Translations under genes and position numbers: made by a program
Notes under the pieces: model-generated
Seen by the model: the letters and a program-made list of their open reading frames with translations, nothing else
The model's database searches: none
Told to the model about the DNA's origin: nothing
Assembly (NCBI GenBank): GCA_036392935.1
Contig: DASVWZ010000206.1
Coordinates: 1-14,521, forward strand
DNA from: DASVWZ01 sp036392935
GTDB taxonomy: Bacteria; Acidobacteriota; Terriglobia; Terriglobales; Acidobacteriaceae
Direction of reading: 5' to 3'
DNA: 14,521 bases
In this document: piece by piece, positions 7,386 through 14,521 of the stretch
Position numbering within the stretch: position 1 is the stretch's first letter
Layout of the letters: each line of letters opens with the position of its first letter

Positions 7386-8699
7386 TCAAGGCATCGCTTT
7401 TCCGCTTCCCGGGCGAATTCTAATAAAAATGTGAAACGAAACCGGATTATCTCCGTAAAACGGATTGAGCACTACTGGCTTTGAATAGAACGTCACGTCG
7501 CCACCAACCCCGATTTGCCAGTCTGCGTTGTGAATGAAATCGCGCACTCCTCCAAACGTGTAGGCGCCGATGCGATAGGAAGGATGAGTCGGCGCATCGG
7601 GAAAGAGCTCATCTTTGTCGACCAGTTCGAGCCGCGTGTACGCGTAGTTTTTCGTTAGAAAGTTCACCGTGGATTCAGCCAGATAGCCGTTGAGCGGGAA
7701 AGTTTCATACTCCTTCTGTACTCGCCCCCAGACCACAGTGCTTGCCCAATTTCCGCGTGAGAACGGACGGTTGTATGCAACCGATGCAGTCTGGCGGCGC
7801 TGATTGCCGGGCTCGAGCGCTTCGGGGTGCGAAAGATATCCATAGCTGTACTGCGCCGCCCAGTTGCGCGTCGGGGCCCAGCTTCCACGCACCGACCACG
7901 AGTCGAGGGCCGCCAGCTGAATATCCCAGCGCTCTTCGCCGGGTTCGTGGCCGTTGAACGCTGAGCCTTCGATCTTGAACTTATCGACGACAAAACCGGT
8001 AGTCACCACGCCGAAGCTGATGTGAGTCGAATCTTGAAGGTGATGACTCAACGGCGCGGCCGGGTTTTCCGAAGCCGATTCACGATGGAGAAATGCCACC
8101 GGCCCCAGCGCTGGTTCGCCGACCGGACCTCCGTATAGCAGCCAGGAGAATTTCTCTTTGATCGGGATGGTGTATTGCGCCGCGAGTTCGGAAAAAACAT
8201 TGTGCGGATGCTGGTGATCGACCAATGGCTGGCCGTGATAAGTTTCACCGGTCTGAAAAAGCTCGGGAAATCCGGGATGCGGCGAGGTCAGCGGCTCGGC
8301 GGAGAACATCTGGCGTAGTAGCAAAGTTCCAGGGCCAAGCGAGTGCTGCTCCATGGTCATGAGATAGTTTTCGGATTCGGCTTTGCCTTCGCCCCGCGGT
8401 CCGCCTTGCTGGTTGTAGGTGATGAAAACCGTGCCGTGTGCCATGAGATCCCAGCCGTGAAAATTGATCATCCACATGGGCGCCGGAGTCGATGCCGGTT
8501 GCCACCCGGTGCCCGAAGAAATGTGCGGCGAGGGCATGTCGGATTGCATGGCGTTCATGCTTTGCATTGACTGCATCTGGTGATCGCGCGTGTCTGCCTC
8601 GGTCGTCTGCGCGGACGCAAGTGTTCTGCATATGAACAAGACCGCGGCGTAAACCAATACCTTTTGCACGCTTGCTCCAAAGAAAAACCCGGTTCTCAT
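7386..8699 (-). CDS. Probable outer-membrane protein with His/Met-rich N-terminus
   Basis: This 437-residue protein has a signal peptide (hydrophobic 12-24, cleavage after ASA at residue 30). The next segment is rich in Met, His and Gln (DHQMQSMQSMNAMQSDM, 39-55). A conserved-looking core follows: DLMAHGTVFITYN, GETYHGQPLVDHQHPHNVF (with HQHPH at 162-166), YGGPVGEPALGPVAFLHR, and HISFGVVTTGFVVDKFKIEGSAFNG. The second half has alternating amphipathic strands (WAAQYSYGYLSHPE, NWASTVVWGRV, YTRLELVDKDELF, VSFHIFIRIR), consistent with a beta-barrel. I recognise the family as a conserved hypothetical, often seen with metal-related genes, but its function is unknown. Metal binding by the His and Met clusters is inference. 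A GGAG stands only two bases ahead of the ATG. It is the last gene of a minus-strand run, 68 bp after the small His/Cys-rich gene. Confidence 0.85.
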   Translation of the reverse strand: MRTGFFFGASVQKVLVYAAVLFICRTLASAQTTEADTRDHQMQSMQSMNAMQSDMPSPHISSGTGWQPASTPAPMWMINFHGWDLMAHGTVFITYNQQGGPRGEGKAESENYLMTMEQHSLGPGTLLLRQMFSAEPLTSPHPGFPELFQTGETYHGQPLVDHQHPHNVFSELAAQYTIPIKEKFSWLLYGGPVGEPALGPVAFLHRESASENPAAPLSHHLQDSTHISFGVVTTGFVVDKFKIEGSAFNGHEPGEERWDIQLAALDSWSVRGSWAPTRNWAAQYSYGYLSHPEALEPGNQRRQTASVAYNRPFSRGNWASTVVWGRVQKEYETFPLNGYLAESTVNFLTKNYAYTRLELVDKDELFPDAPTHPSYRIGAYTFGGVRDFIHNADWQIGVGGDVTFYSKPVVLNPFYGDNPVSFHIFIRIRPGSGKAMP

Positions 8700-8767
8700 C
8701 GCTCCGCAGCACGGAGCGCAAGAAGGCGTTTGACTGAGTTCGATCGAAAAGAGGTTTTTTCGTGGGG

Positions 8768-9079
8768 TTAAACGCGGAGCGGCAAACTGCCGGGCGGATC
8801 GGCGGAATTACGCGCCGGTGGGTCCGGCTGGACCAGAACGGTGGTTAGTGGCGAAAAACGCGCGCGTAAGCATGGCGCCGGAAATACCGTCGTCGCGCTC
8901 TGGGAATTTTTCAGAAGCGCGTAAGCATGGCCAGCTTGGCAGCATTGGTGGCTGGTCGGAGCCGGGCTTTGATGGTGATGTTGGTGGCATGGAGCCACAT
9001 AGGTTGGTGGCAGCGTCGCCCAGCCTGATGGCATTGAGATTATCGACACAGCAATCAGAATGGTGCAGGCGAGGCGCAT
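8768..9079 (-). CDS. Small secreted His/Cys-rich protein
   Basis: This is a 103-residue predicted exported protein. A signal peptide covers about residues 1-21 (RLACTILIAVSIISMPSGWA). The mature part begins with potential metal ligands packed together: CHQHHH (31-36), HQCC (44-47) and H51, with C70 later. The tail contains VLVQPDPPARN and is Pro-rich. I know small exported His/Cys-rich proteins of this kind (for example DUF2946-like ones) from copper-related loci, but I cannot place this one in a named family. It starts 5 bp after the stop of the zinc-finger membrane protein and lies just upstream of the outer-membrane gene, so it is very likely translated from the same message. No Shine-Dalgarno is apparent, so translational coupling is plausible. 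Its gene is supported by the clear leader and the tight packing. Confidence 0.72.
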   Translation of the reverse strand: MRLACTILIAVSIISMPSGWATLPPTYVAPCHQHHHQSPAPTSHQCCQAGHAYALLKNSQSATTVFPAPCLRARFSPLTTVLVQPDPPARNSADPPGSLPLRV

Positions 9080-9084
9080 GCGGT

Positions 9085-9525
9085 TTATGATCCAGTGATT
9101 TTGAGCCTGAATTCCTCGGGCAGCCGTTCGCGAATCTCCGCCGGCAAACGGTCGTGTACATGTCGCGCTCCCACACGCGCCGCGTCCACCACAGCCATGG
9201 GCGCGGGCGTAGCAACCGCTACGGCCAACCAGATAAGGCCCGAAAGAGCGAAGCCTGCAAGCGCGGCGATCTCCAGCCAGAAAGCGTTGCGCGGAGCGAA
9301 ATGGTAGATGGCGCCAAACGCCAGGAGAAACACGACCGCGGAAGCCGAAGCCAGCGCGATTAGGGCGATGTCAACGGTACGGTGCAGGCGCTGGCGCGAG
9401 CGGCAACGTTCGCACTCGGCCAGGTGTTCTTCATAGTCGCCACGCATTTCCGGCGAGAGGCTGGAAATGTCATACCGCCAGCCCGCGAGGATCTTGCCTA
9501 CGACCGGATCAATGCAAACTGCCAT
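9085..9525 (-). CDS. Membrane protein with HxxxCxxC zinc-finger N-terminus (anti-sigma-like)
   Basis: This 146-residue protein begins with a short cytosolic domain carrying H34, C38 and C41 in EEHLAECERCRSR, the HxxxCxxC core of zinc-binding anti-sigma (zf-HC2) domains. Two hydrophobic spans follow at about 51-73 and 83-106, then a short charged C-terminal tail (RLPAEIRERLPEEFRLK). Family knowledge suggests a membrane-tethered regulator, but no ECF sigma gene is adjacent, so the role is open. I chose the ATG at 9525. The frame is open to 9654, but that part overlaps walJ and has no similarity to the domain. The start lies 22 bp beyond the walJ stop, in a locally AT-rich stretch with TATAAA about ten bases ahead of the ATG. 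This could be part of its own promoter, though no convincing -35 was found. Confidence 0.8.
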   Translation of the reverse strand: MAVCIDPVVGKILAGWRYDISSLSPEMRGDYEEHLAECERCRSRQRLHRTVDIALIALASASAVVFLLAFGAIYHFAPRNAFWLEIAALAGFALSGLIWLAVAVATPAPMAVVDAARVGARHVHDRLPAEIRERLPEEFRLKITGS

Positions 9526-9547
9526 AATTTGCTTTATACAGATTATT

Positions 9548-10351
9548 TTACAACCGGATTGGATGCATTGCTTGATCCTGCCTTGCCAGCATGACCCGGT
9601 TAAAAAGTAAGGACCCACGCCCGACCAGGGCAGTTTCAGCCTCTTTACGGGCAACCTCAGGATGGTTATTCTTCTCCGAAAGGTGCGCGAGCACGATGTA
9701 GGCCGCGCCTCCGTCGTAGTCTTCCGCCAGAAAACGCGCCAGCGCGGTGTTGGACAAATGGCCCACCCGGCTCATCACACGCTGCTTGACCGACCAGGGA
9801 TACGGCCCGACGCGCAGCATCTCGATATCATGGTTCGATTCGATGACCAGCACGTCGCAGCCGCGCAGATGATCGCAGATGCTCGCCGGAATGTAGCCCA
9901 GATCGGTGGCCACGGCAATGCGAATCCCTTCAGCACGAAAAGTGAAACCGACGGGATCGGCGGCATCGTGCGGAATCGTGAATGGCGTGATCTCAATATC
10001 GCCGACGTGGAATCTGTGGCCGGATGAAAACAGCTCCAGGCGCGGCATGTCCGGCTTCTCTCCGGTCGCGTCTCGCACCGCCCGCGCCCATGCCTGATGA
10101 GTCGCCGCGGTCATGTACACCGGAACATTCAGCTTGCGCGATAAAACCATCAGCCCATGAACGTGGTCAGAATGCTCGTGGGTGATGACGATAGCGGACA
10201 GCGCATGCGGATCGTCTTCGCACGCCTTGATGCGCTTGAAGGTTTCGCGGCAGGAGATTCCCGCATCCACAAGTATGCGAGTGGTCGAGCTTTGAACTAC
10301 TGTGCTGTTTCCCCGGCTGCCACTGGCCAGCACCGAGACCGAAACTGCCAT
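9548..10351 (-). CDS. walJ: WalJ/YycJ-type metallo-beta-lactamase-fold hydrolase
   Basis: This is a 267-residue metal-dependent hydrolase, likely cytosolic. It opens with VSVLASGSRGNST (5-17), characteristic of the YycJ/WalJ group. The metal motif THEHSDH has H58, H60, D62 and H63. IPHDAADPVGF, ATDLGY and VIESNHD supply the later ligands and structural turns, and GHLSN and LAHLSEKNNHP close the domain. WalJ in Firmicutes is linked to cell-wall and division control and to double-strand DNA exonuclease activity. In this phylum its role is untested and no walK/walR genes are nearby. The ATG at 10351 is chosen because it starts right at the conserved region, with GAGG just ahead. A longer frame from 10483 adds 44 unlike residues that overlap the divergent spacer. 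It may lead the minus-strand run of four genes. Confidence 0.9.
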   Translation of the reverse strand: MAVSVSVLASGSRGNSTVVQSSTTRILVDAGISCRETFKRIKACEDDPHALSAIVITHEHSDHVHGLMVLSRKLNVPVYMTAATHQAWARAVRDATGEKPDMPRLELFSSGHRFHVGDIEITPFTIPHDAADPVGFTFRAEGIRIAVATDLGYIPASICDHLRGCDVLVIESNHDIEMLRVGPYPWSVKQRVMSRVGHLSNTALARFLAEDYDGGAAYIVLAHLSEKNNHPEVARKEAETALVGRGSLLFNRVMLARQDQAMHPIRL

Positions 10352-10525
10352 CCTCGGAGCATACTCGCAAGCACTGTGGAAGCGCGATAACTTTTTGGAT
10401 GTCCCATACCTTGGTGCGGGGAGCGGCGGCACGCGTTGCTCCCCGGCCTGGCAATTGCTTGCGGGCAGAACTGCGAATACCATGCGGGGTTGGATGTCTG
10501 CGAATGTTCGCGGTCATCGGAGCGC

Positions 10526-13501
10526 ATGGCAACCCGTCAGCAGCCCGATCCCATCCTCGACGCCGAACTCTTCGAAGCCTTCGAAGAGCTGATGCCGTTT
10601 CGCGTGCATGACATCCTGCTGGTCTCGAGTGTCTACGATTCGTTTATCCTCCGCGAAGACGGGCGCCTCAATGAACTGCTGATCGGCGAATCGCTCGAGC
10701 TCAACCTGCAGGAGTTTCCCGGCATCACGCAGGTTTCAACCGGAGCCGAAGCGCTCGAGTTGGCGAAATCGCAACCGCGCTACAACCTGATCGTAACCAA
10801 CCTGGAAGTTGAGGACATGGACGCGGCCGAACTGGCTCGCCAGGTGAAAGCCGCCGGACTGGATGTCCCGGTTCTGGTGCTCGCCTATGACTATCGCGAG
10901 ATCAAGAGCTTTATTGCGCGCAATCCAGTCACCGATATCGAACGCGTGTTTTTGTGGCAAGGCAACGCCCGCATTCTGATTTCGATGGTTAAGTACGTGG
11001 AAGACAAGCGCAATGCCCCGCATGATACCCAGGTCATGGGCGTGCCCGTAATTCTCGTGGTCGAAGATAACATCCGCTATTACTCGTCGTTTCTGCCGGC
11101 GATTTATACCGAGATCATTTCGCAATCGCGGCGTCTGATCGGCGAGGCTTTCAACGTGGCGCACAAGCTGGTGCGCATGCGTGCGCGGCCAAAAATCCTG
11201 CTGAGTTCGGATTACGATGATGCCGCCGCGCAAGTGATGAAGTATCGCGATTACCTGCTGGGGGTGGTTTCCGATGTCGAGTTTCCCCGCGATGGCGTTC
11301 TCGATAGCGACGCCGGATTCAGCCTGGCGCGCATGGTTCGCGAAGAGGTGCCGGATGCCCCAATTGTCCTCCAAACCAGCCGCACCGAGTTCCGCGACCG
11401 CGCCTTCGCCGAGGGCTACTCTTTTCTGCGCAAACGCTCGCCAACCCTCCTGCACGATCTGCAGGACCTGCTGACCGAAGAATTCGGCTTTGGCGATTTT
11501 GTGTTTCGCGATCCCGAGCGGCACGAAGTTTCACGCGCCAATGACTTGAACCAGTTGGAGCAGCGCTTGGGTGAAATTCCGCTCGAGAGCCTGGCCTACC
11601 ACAGCCAACGCAATCATTTTTCCCGCTGGCTGCGCGCGCGCACCGAGTTCGCGCTGGCCCAGAAACTGCGTCCGCGCAAGGTCTCCGATTTCCCGTCTTT
11701 GGAAGACCTGCGGCACGATCTCATCGAATCCATCGCCGAATACCGCAACGAGCAGAGTCAAGTGCTGATCGGCGATTTCAACTCTGCAACTTTCAAAGCT
11801 TCCGACTCATTTTTTCTGCGCATCGGCGGCGGATCGCTCGGCGGTAAAGCGCGCGGCCTGGCATTCATGCGCCATCTCCTGCACAACAACCGGCTCGGGC
11901 GCAAATTTCCCGAGTTGCGCATCGCCGTGCCTCCCAGCGTCGTGCTCACCACTGATGTTTTCGACCAGTTTCTCAGCGAGAACAGTCTGCTCGACTTCGC
12001 CATTCATTGCAGCGACGACGCGGAAATTCTGCGCCAGTTCCTGGCGGCGCCGCTGCCCGCAACCCTGCGTGAGGACCTGCTGGCATTTCTTTCCGAGGTG
12101 AATTACCCCATCGCGGTTCGGTCCTCCAGCCTGCTCGAAGACTCGCAATACCAGCCTTTCAGCGGGGTTTACGAAACCTTCATGCTGGCAAACCAGCACG
12201 CGGATCTGCTCACCCGATTGGAACAACTTACGGAAGCCATCAAGCGCGTATACGCCTCGACTTTTGTGCAACACGCCAAAGCTTATGTGCGCGCCACGCC
12301 TTACCGGCTGGAAGAAGAAAAGATGGCGGTCATCCTGCAGCGCGTGATCGGGGTAAAGCGCGGCCCACGGTTTTACCCGCACTTTTCCGGCGTGGTGCGC
12401 TCGCACAATTTCTATCCTGCACCTCCTATGACGTTCCGCGACGGCATCGCCGCGGTCGCGCTTGGCATGGGACGTGCCGTGGTGGATGGCGGAAAATGCT
12501 TAAGCTTCTGCCCCCGCTATCCGCGCAACCTGGTGCAGTTTTCCTCGGTCGAAGATATCCTGGCAAATTCGCAATCGGATTTCTGGGCGCTCGAAGCAGG
12601 TCGTGCTCGCCATGAGGACGGAGCCGCGGACCTGCGCGAGGTCCGCTTCGACCTGCCGGTCGCAGAGGCGGACGGAATGCTCGACAGTGTTGCTTCCACC
12701 TACTCCGCCGATAATCAGGTGATCTATGACGGCACCAGCCGCGCGGGCGCGCGCATCATCACCTTTGCGCCCATCCTCAAACACGGCGTCTTTCCGCTGC
12801 CGTTGATTCTGGAACGCCTTGCCCGGGCTGGCGAAAGCGCATTCGGACGCCCGGTGGAAATCGAATTCGCGGTGACCCTGCCGGAAGACGACAGCCAAAA
12901 CGCTGAGTTTGGATTCCTGCAAGTTCGACCCCTGGTGTTGTCGCGCGAAGGCGAAGAACTGCGCATCGAAGATGTAAATCCCGAACGGCTGATCTGCCAG
13001 AGCACTCAGGTTCTGGGAAATGGCCGCATCTCCGATTTGCGCGACGTCGTCATGGTTGACTTCCATCGCTTCGAGCGCGTGCGCAGCCAGGATGTTGCTG
13101 AAGCGGTGGCGCAGTTAAACGCCAAACTCAATGACGCCGGAACTTCTTATCTGCTGATCGGCGTCGGCCGCTGGGGGTCGAACGATCCCTGGCTCGGAAT
13201 CCCCGTCGAGTGGGACGAGATCGCCGGAGCGCGCGTCATCGTCGAAGCCGGCCTGCGCGATTTGCGGGTTACGCCATCGCAAGGCAGCCATTTCTTCCAG
13301 AATCTCACCGCCTTTCAAGTGGGCTATTTCACTGTCAACCCTGACGCGGGCGAAGGCTTCGTCGACTGGAGCTGGCTCGCGGCCCAGCCTGCGGTCGAAG
13401 AGCTTGGCTGCGTTCGCCATCTGCGTTTCGCTCAGCCGCTGATCGTGGTGATGAATGGCCGCAAAAGCCGGGGGATGATCTTCAAGCCAGAAGAGGCGTA
13501 A
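10526..13501 (+). CDS. Tandem receiver-like domains fused to a PEP-synthase-type ATP-grasp module
   Basis: This is a 991-residue multidomain protein. Residues 17-150 form a degenerate receiver-like domain in which the phosphoacceptor position is N92 (LIVTNLEVEDMDA). Residues from about 173 to 325 form a second receiver domain with the acidic pair E180/D181 (ILVVEDN) and a candidate phosphoacceptor D250 (VVSDVEFPRDG). From about 430 comes a PPDK/PEP-synthase N-terminal ATP-grasp module: RIGGGSLGGKARG (432-444), VRSSSLLEDSQYQPFSGVYETF (from R532), a YPHFSGVVRSHNFYP segment, and a closing LQVRPL (798-803). About 185 further residues hold GRWGSNDPWLG (881-891) and PSQGSHFFQNLT. The swivelling phosphohistidine domain and the PEP-binding barrel of real PEP synthase or PPDK are absent, so pyruvate-to-PEP conversion by this protein alone is not expected. 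Similar roughly 990-residue proteins are, to my memory, annotated as PEP/pyruvate-binding proteins in Bacteroidota. The start at 10526 is preceded by GGAG; the frame is open upstream to 10436. Expression is divergent from walJ. Confidence 0.88.
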   Translation: MATRQQPDPILDAELFEAFEELMPFRVHDILLVSSVYDSFILREDGRLNELLIGESLELNLQEFPGITQVSTGAEALELAKSQPRYNLIVTNLEVEDMDAAELARQVKAAGLDVPVLVLAYDYREIKSFIARNPVTDIERVFLWQGNARILISMVKYVEDKRNAPHDTQVMGVPVILVVEDNIRYYSSFLPAIYTEIISQSRRLIGEAFNVAHKLVRMRARPKILLSSDYDDAAAQVMKYRDYLLGVVSDVEFPRDGVLDSDAGFSLARMVREEVPDAPIVLQTSRTEFRDRAFAEGYSFLRKRSPTLLHDLQDLLTEEFGFGDFVFRDPERHEVSRANDLNQLEQRLGEIPLESLAYHSQRNHFSRWLRARTEFALAQKLRPRKVSDFPSLEDLRHDLIESIAEYRNEQSQVLIGDFNSATFKASDSFFLRIGGGSLGGKARGLAFMRHLLHNNRLGRKFPELRIAVPPSVVLTTDVFDQFLSENSLLDFAIHCSDDAEILRQFLAAPLPATLREDLLAFLSEVNYPIAVRSSSLLEDSQYQPFSGVYETFMLANQHADLLTRLEQLTEAIKRVYASTFVQHAKAYVRATPYRLEEEKMAVILQRVIGVKRGPRFYPHFSGVVRSHNFYPAPPMTFRDGIAAVALGMGRAVVDGGKCLSFCPRYPRNLVQFSSVEDILANSQSDFWALEAGRARHEDGAADLREVRFDLPVAEADGMLDSVASTYSADNQVIYDGTSRAGARIITFAPILKHGVFPLPLILERLARAGESAFGRPVEIEFAVTLPEDDSQNAEFGFLQVRPLVLSREGEELRIEDVNPERLICQSTQVLGNGRISDLRDVVMVDFHRFERVRSQDVAEAVAQLNAKLNDAGTSYLLIGVGRWGSNDPWLGIPVEWDEIAGARVIVEAGLRDLRVTPSQGSHFFQNLTAFQVGYFTVNPDAGEGFVDWSWLAAQPAVEELGCVRHLRFAQPLIVVMNGRKSRGMIFKPEEA

Positions 13502-13604
13502 CGCGCTGGGCGGTTTGGCGGCGTGCGCTCGCAGTAACTTTCTGCATTTCCTGCGCATCATACTTTTGCAGTTATTTTTTCTCACATCATCCAGGGGGGT
13601 AAGG

Positions 13605-14387
13605 ATGAAGTTTTCGCTTTCTGCCTTTGCGTGCACGCTTTCGCTGCTGGCTGCGTTTGCTAACCCGGCACTTGCAGCCGACAATCAGCCAGTAATTCTG
13701 GCCGAGCTTTTTACTTCCGAAGGCTGTTCCAGCTGTCCCCCGGCCGACAAGTTTCTGGAAACGCTCGACTCTCAGCCGATCAAGGGCGTCCACGTGATCG
13801 TCATGAGCGAGCACGTCGATTACTGGAACCACGACGGCTGGAAGGATCCGTATTCTTCGCACCTCTTCACAGAGCGGCAAGAAGCCTACAACGACCGGTT
13901 GAAACCGCCCAACGGCTCTTACACGCCGCAAATGATTCTCAACGGCATTGAGCAATTCACTGGCAGTGACACCGATCAAGCCGGCAAATCATTCACCAAA
14001 GTCGTCCAGGATCCCAAAGTGCCGCTGCATCTTTCGAATGTTTCCATCGACGCTTCCCACGTGCTGCACGCGCACGTCGACTCCGGTCCACTCGATCCGA
14101 GCTTTCACGTAAACGACGCCGATCTGATGATCGCGGTCGCCATGAACCGCGCCGAAAGCCAGGTCTCCGCCGGAGAGAACAAAGACCGCAAGCTGACGCA
14201 TGTCGCCGTGGTCAGAAGCTTGAATAAAGACGGCCAACTGAAGCAGGGACAATCGGTCAATCAGGACATACAAGTCAAAGTCGACCCCAAGCTGGACGCG
14301 GACAACCTGCGCATAATCGCCTTCCTGCAGGAAGCGCATCAGGGCCGCGTGGTGGGAGCAGCGGAAGCGCCGCTCGGCGTAAAGTAG
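13605..14387 (+). CDS. Secreted DUF1223 thioredoxin-fold protein
   Basis: This 260-residue protein has a clear signal peptide (hydrophobic 8-20, cleavage after ALA at residue 24). The mature part begins PVILAELFTSEGCSSCPPAD, with the C41-xx-C44 pair typical of the DUF1223 family, which has a thioredoxin-like fold. VIVMSEHVDYWNHDGWKDPYSS and the later YTPQMILNGIEQFTGSD are also family hallmarks. A redox or disulfide role in the periplasm is suggested by the CxxC but is unproven for the family. The ATG at 13605 is preceded by AGGGGGG (13593-13599) and gives the leader directly. The frame is open upstream to 13515 without merit. It lies 103 bp after the ATP-grasp gene on the same strand; co-transcription is possible but not evident. 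Confidence 0.92.
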   Translation: MKFSLSAFACTLSLLAAFANPALAADNQPVILAELFTSEGCSSCPPADKFLETLDSQPIKGVHVIVMSEHVDYWNHDGWKDPYSSHLFTERQEAYNDRLKPPNGSYTPQMILNGIEQFTGSDTDQAGKSFTKVVQDPKVPLHLSNVSIDASHVLHAHVDSGPLDPSFHVNDADLMIAVAMNRAESQVSAGENKDRKLTHVAVVRSLNKDGQLKQGQSVNQDIQVKVDPKLDADNLRIIAFLQEAHQGRVVGAAEAPLGVK

Positions 14388-14408
14388 CCCGCCGGTTGTC
14401 AGATCGCT

Positions 14409-14427
14409 CTCGTCACCTGATGGCGAG
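14409..14427 (+). terminator. Possible hairpin terminator after the DUF1223 gene
   Basis: CTCGTCA (14409-14415) pairs with TGGCGAG (14421-14427), with one G-T wobble, across the loop CCTGA. It starts 21 bases beyond the stop of the DUF1223 gene. No run of T follows, so it is at best a weak intrinsic terminator. Confidence 0.3.
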
Positions 14428-14453
14428 TCTGTCACTCTGTCGGTAGCAAGTTA

Positions 14454-14491
14454 AAATGTCCGGTTTTTGTAGCACGTGAAATGTCCGGTTT
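14454..14491. repeat. Two direct copies of a 13-bp AAATGTCCGGTTT motif
   Basis: AAATGTCCGGTTT occurs exactly at 14454-14466 and again at 14479-14491, with starts 25 bases apart. No coding region explains it. Spaced direct repeats of this kind occur at the ends of some transposable elements (IS21-like and related integrase-type elements) as transposase-binding sites. The window stops before any transposase could be seen, so the link to a mobile element is tentative. Confidence 0.55.
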
Positions 14492-14521
14492 CAAAGTTGA
14501 GCCCTCGCCGAAGGGGTGGGG

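Noticed and set aside
10436..10525. Upstream extension of the ATP-grasp protein
   Set aside because: The extra 30 residues are Cys-rich, not domain-like, and would overlap the divergent spacer; the ATG at 10526 has a nearby GGAG.
10736..11524. Minus-strand open frame of 262 codons inside the receiver/ATP-grasp gene
   Set aside because: It lies wholly within a gene with clear domains, has no ribosome-binding site or recognised motif, and follows the codon-bias mirror pattern.

Overview
The window is high-GC, densely coded bacterial chromosome. It most likely comes from an Acidobacteriota soil bacterium of the Terriglobia/Terriglobales type. I infer this from the overall protein style, from the MerR, His/Met-rich outer-membrane and DinB-like proteins that resemble acidobacterial ones I know, and from a GTCATCCCGAGCG...GTCGAGGGACCT repeat at the left end that is typical of intergenic DNA in that group. 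No rRNA, tRNA, CRISPR array or complete insertion sequence was seen. Twelve protein genes are supported.

Left block (1-4531), all on the minus strand, in transcription order: a small membrane protein of unknown function (start 4531), a DinB/DUF1572-like protein 22 bp downstream, L-threonine 3-dehydrogenase (tdh), and a secreted M3-family zinc peptidyl-dipeptidase (dcp-like). Peptide breakdown and threonine catabolism lie side by side, but no kbl partner for tdh is visible. A dispersed repeat follows the peptidase.

Middle block (4532-7385): a MerR-type regulator (+) converges stop-to-stop with an FGE/SUMF1-fold protein (-) that lacks the catalytic cysteine pair of true formylglycine-generating enzymes. 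Divergent from it is a large exported protein with a Tyr-, Pro-, Ala- and Thr-rich repetitive tail (+). The divergent spacer holds two perfect 7-bp inverted repeats.

Third block (7386-10351), minus strand, in transcription order: a WalJ/YycJ-type metallo-beta-lactamase-fold hydrolase, a membrane protein with an HxxxCxxC zinc-finger (anti-sigma-like) N-terminus, a small secreted His/Cys-rich protein, and a probable outer-membrane barrel with a His/Met-rich N-terminus. The last three are tightly spaced and read as a small envelope, possibly metal-handling, unit.

Right block (10352-14521), plus strand: a 991-residue protein with two receiver-like domains fused to a PEP-synthase/PPDK-type ATP-grasp module and a C-terminal domain of unknown role, but with no phosphohistidine or PEP-binding barrel domain. 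This is the most interesting gene in the window. After it comes a secreted DUF1223 thioredoxin-fold protein. The last ~100 bases carry a hairpin and two copies of a 13-bp direct repeat that may mark the edge of a mobile element.
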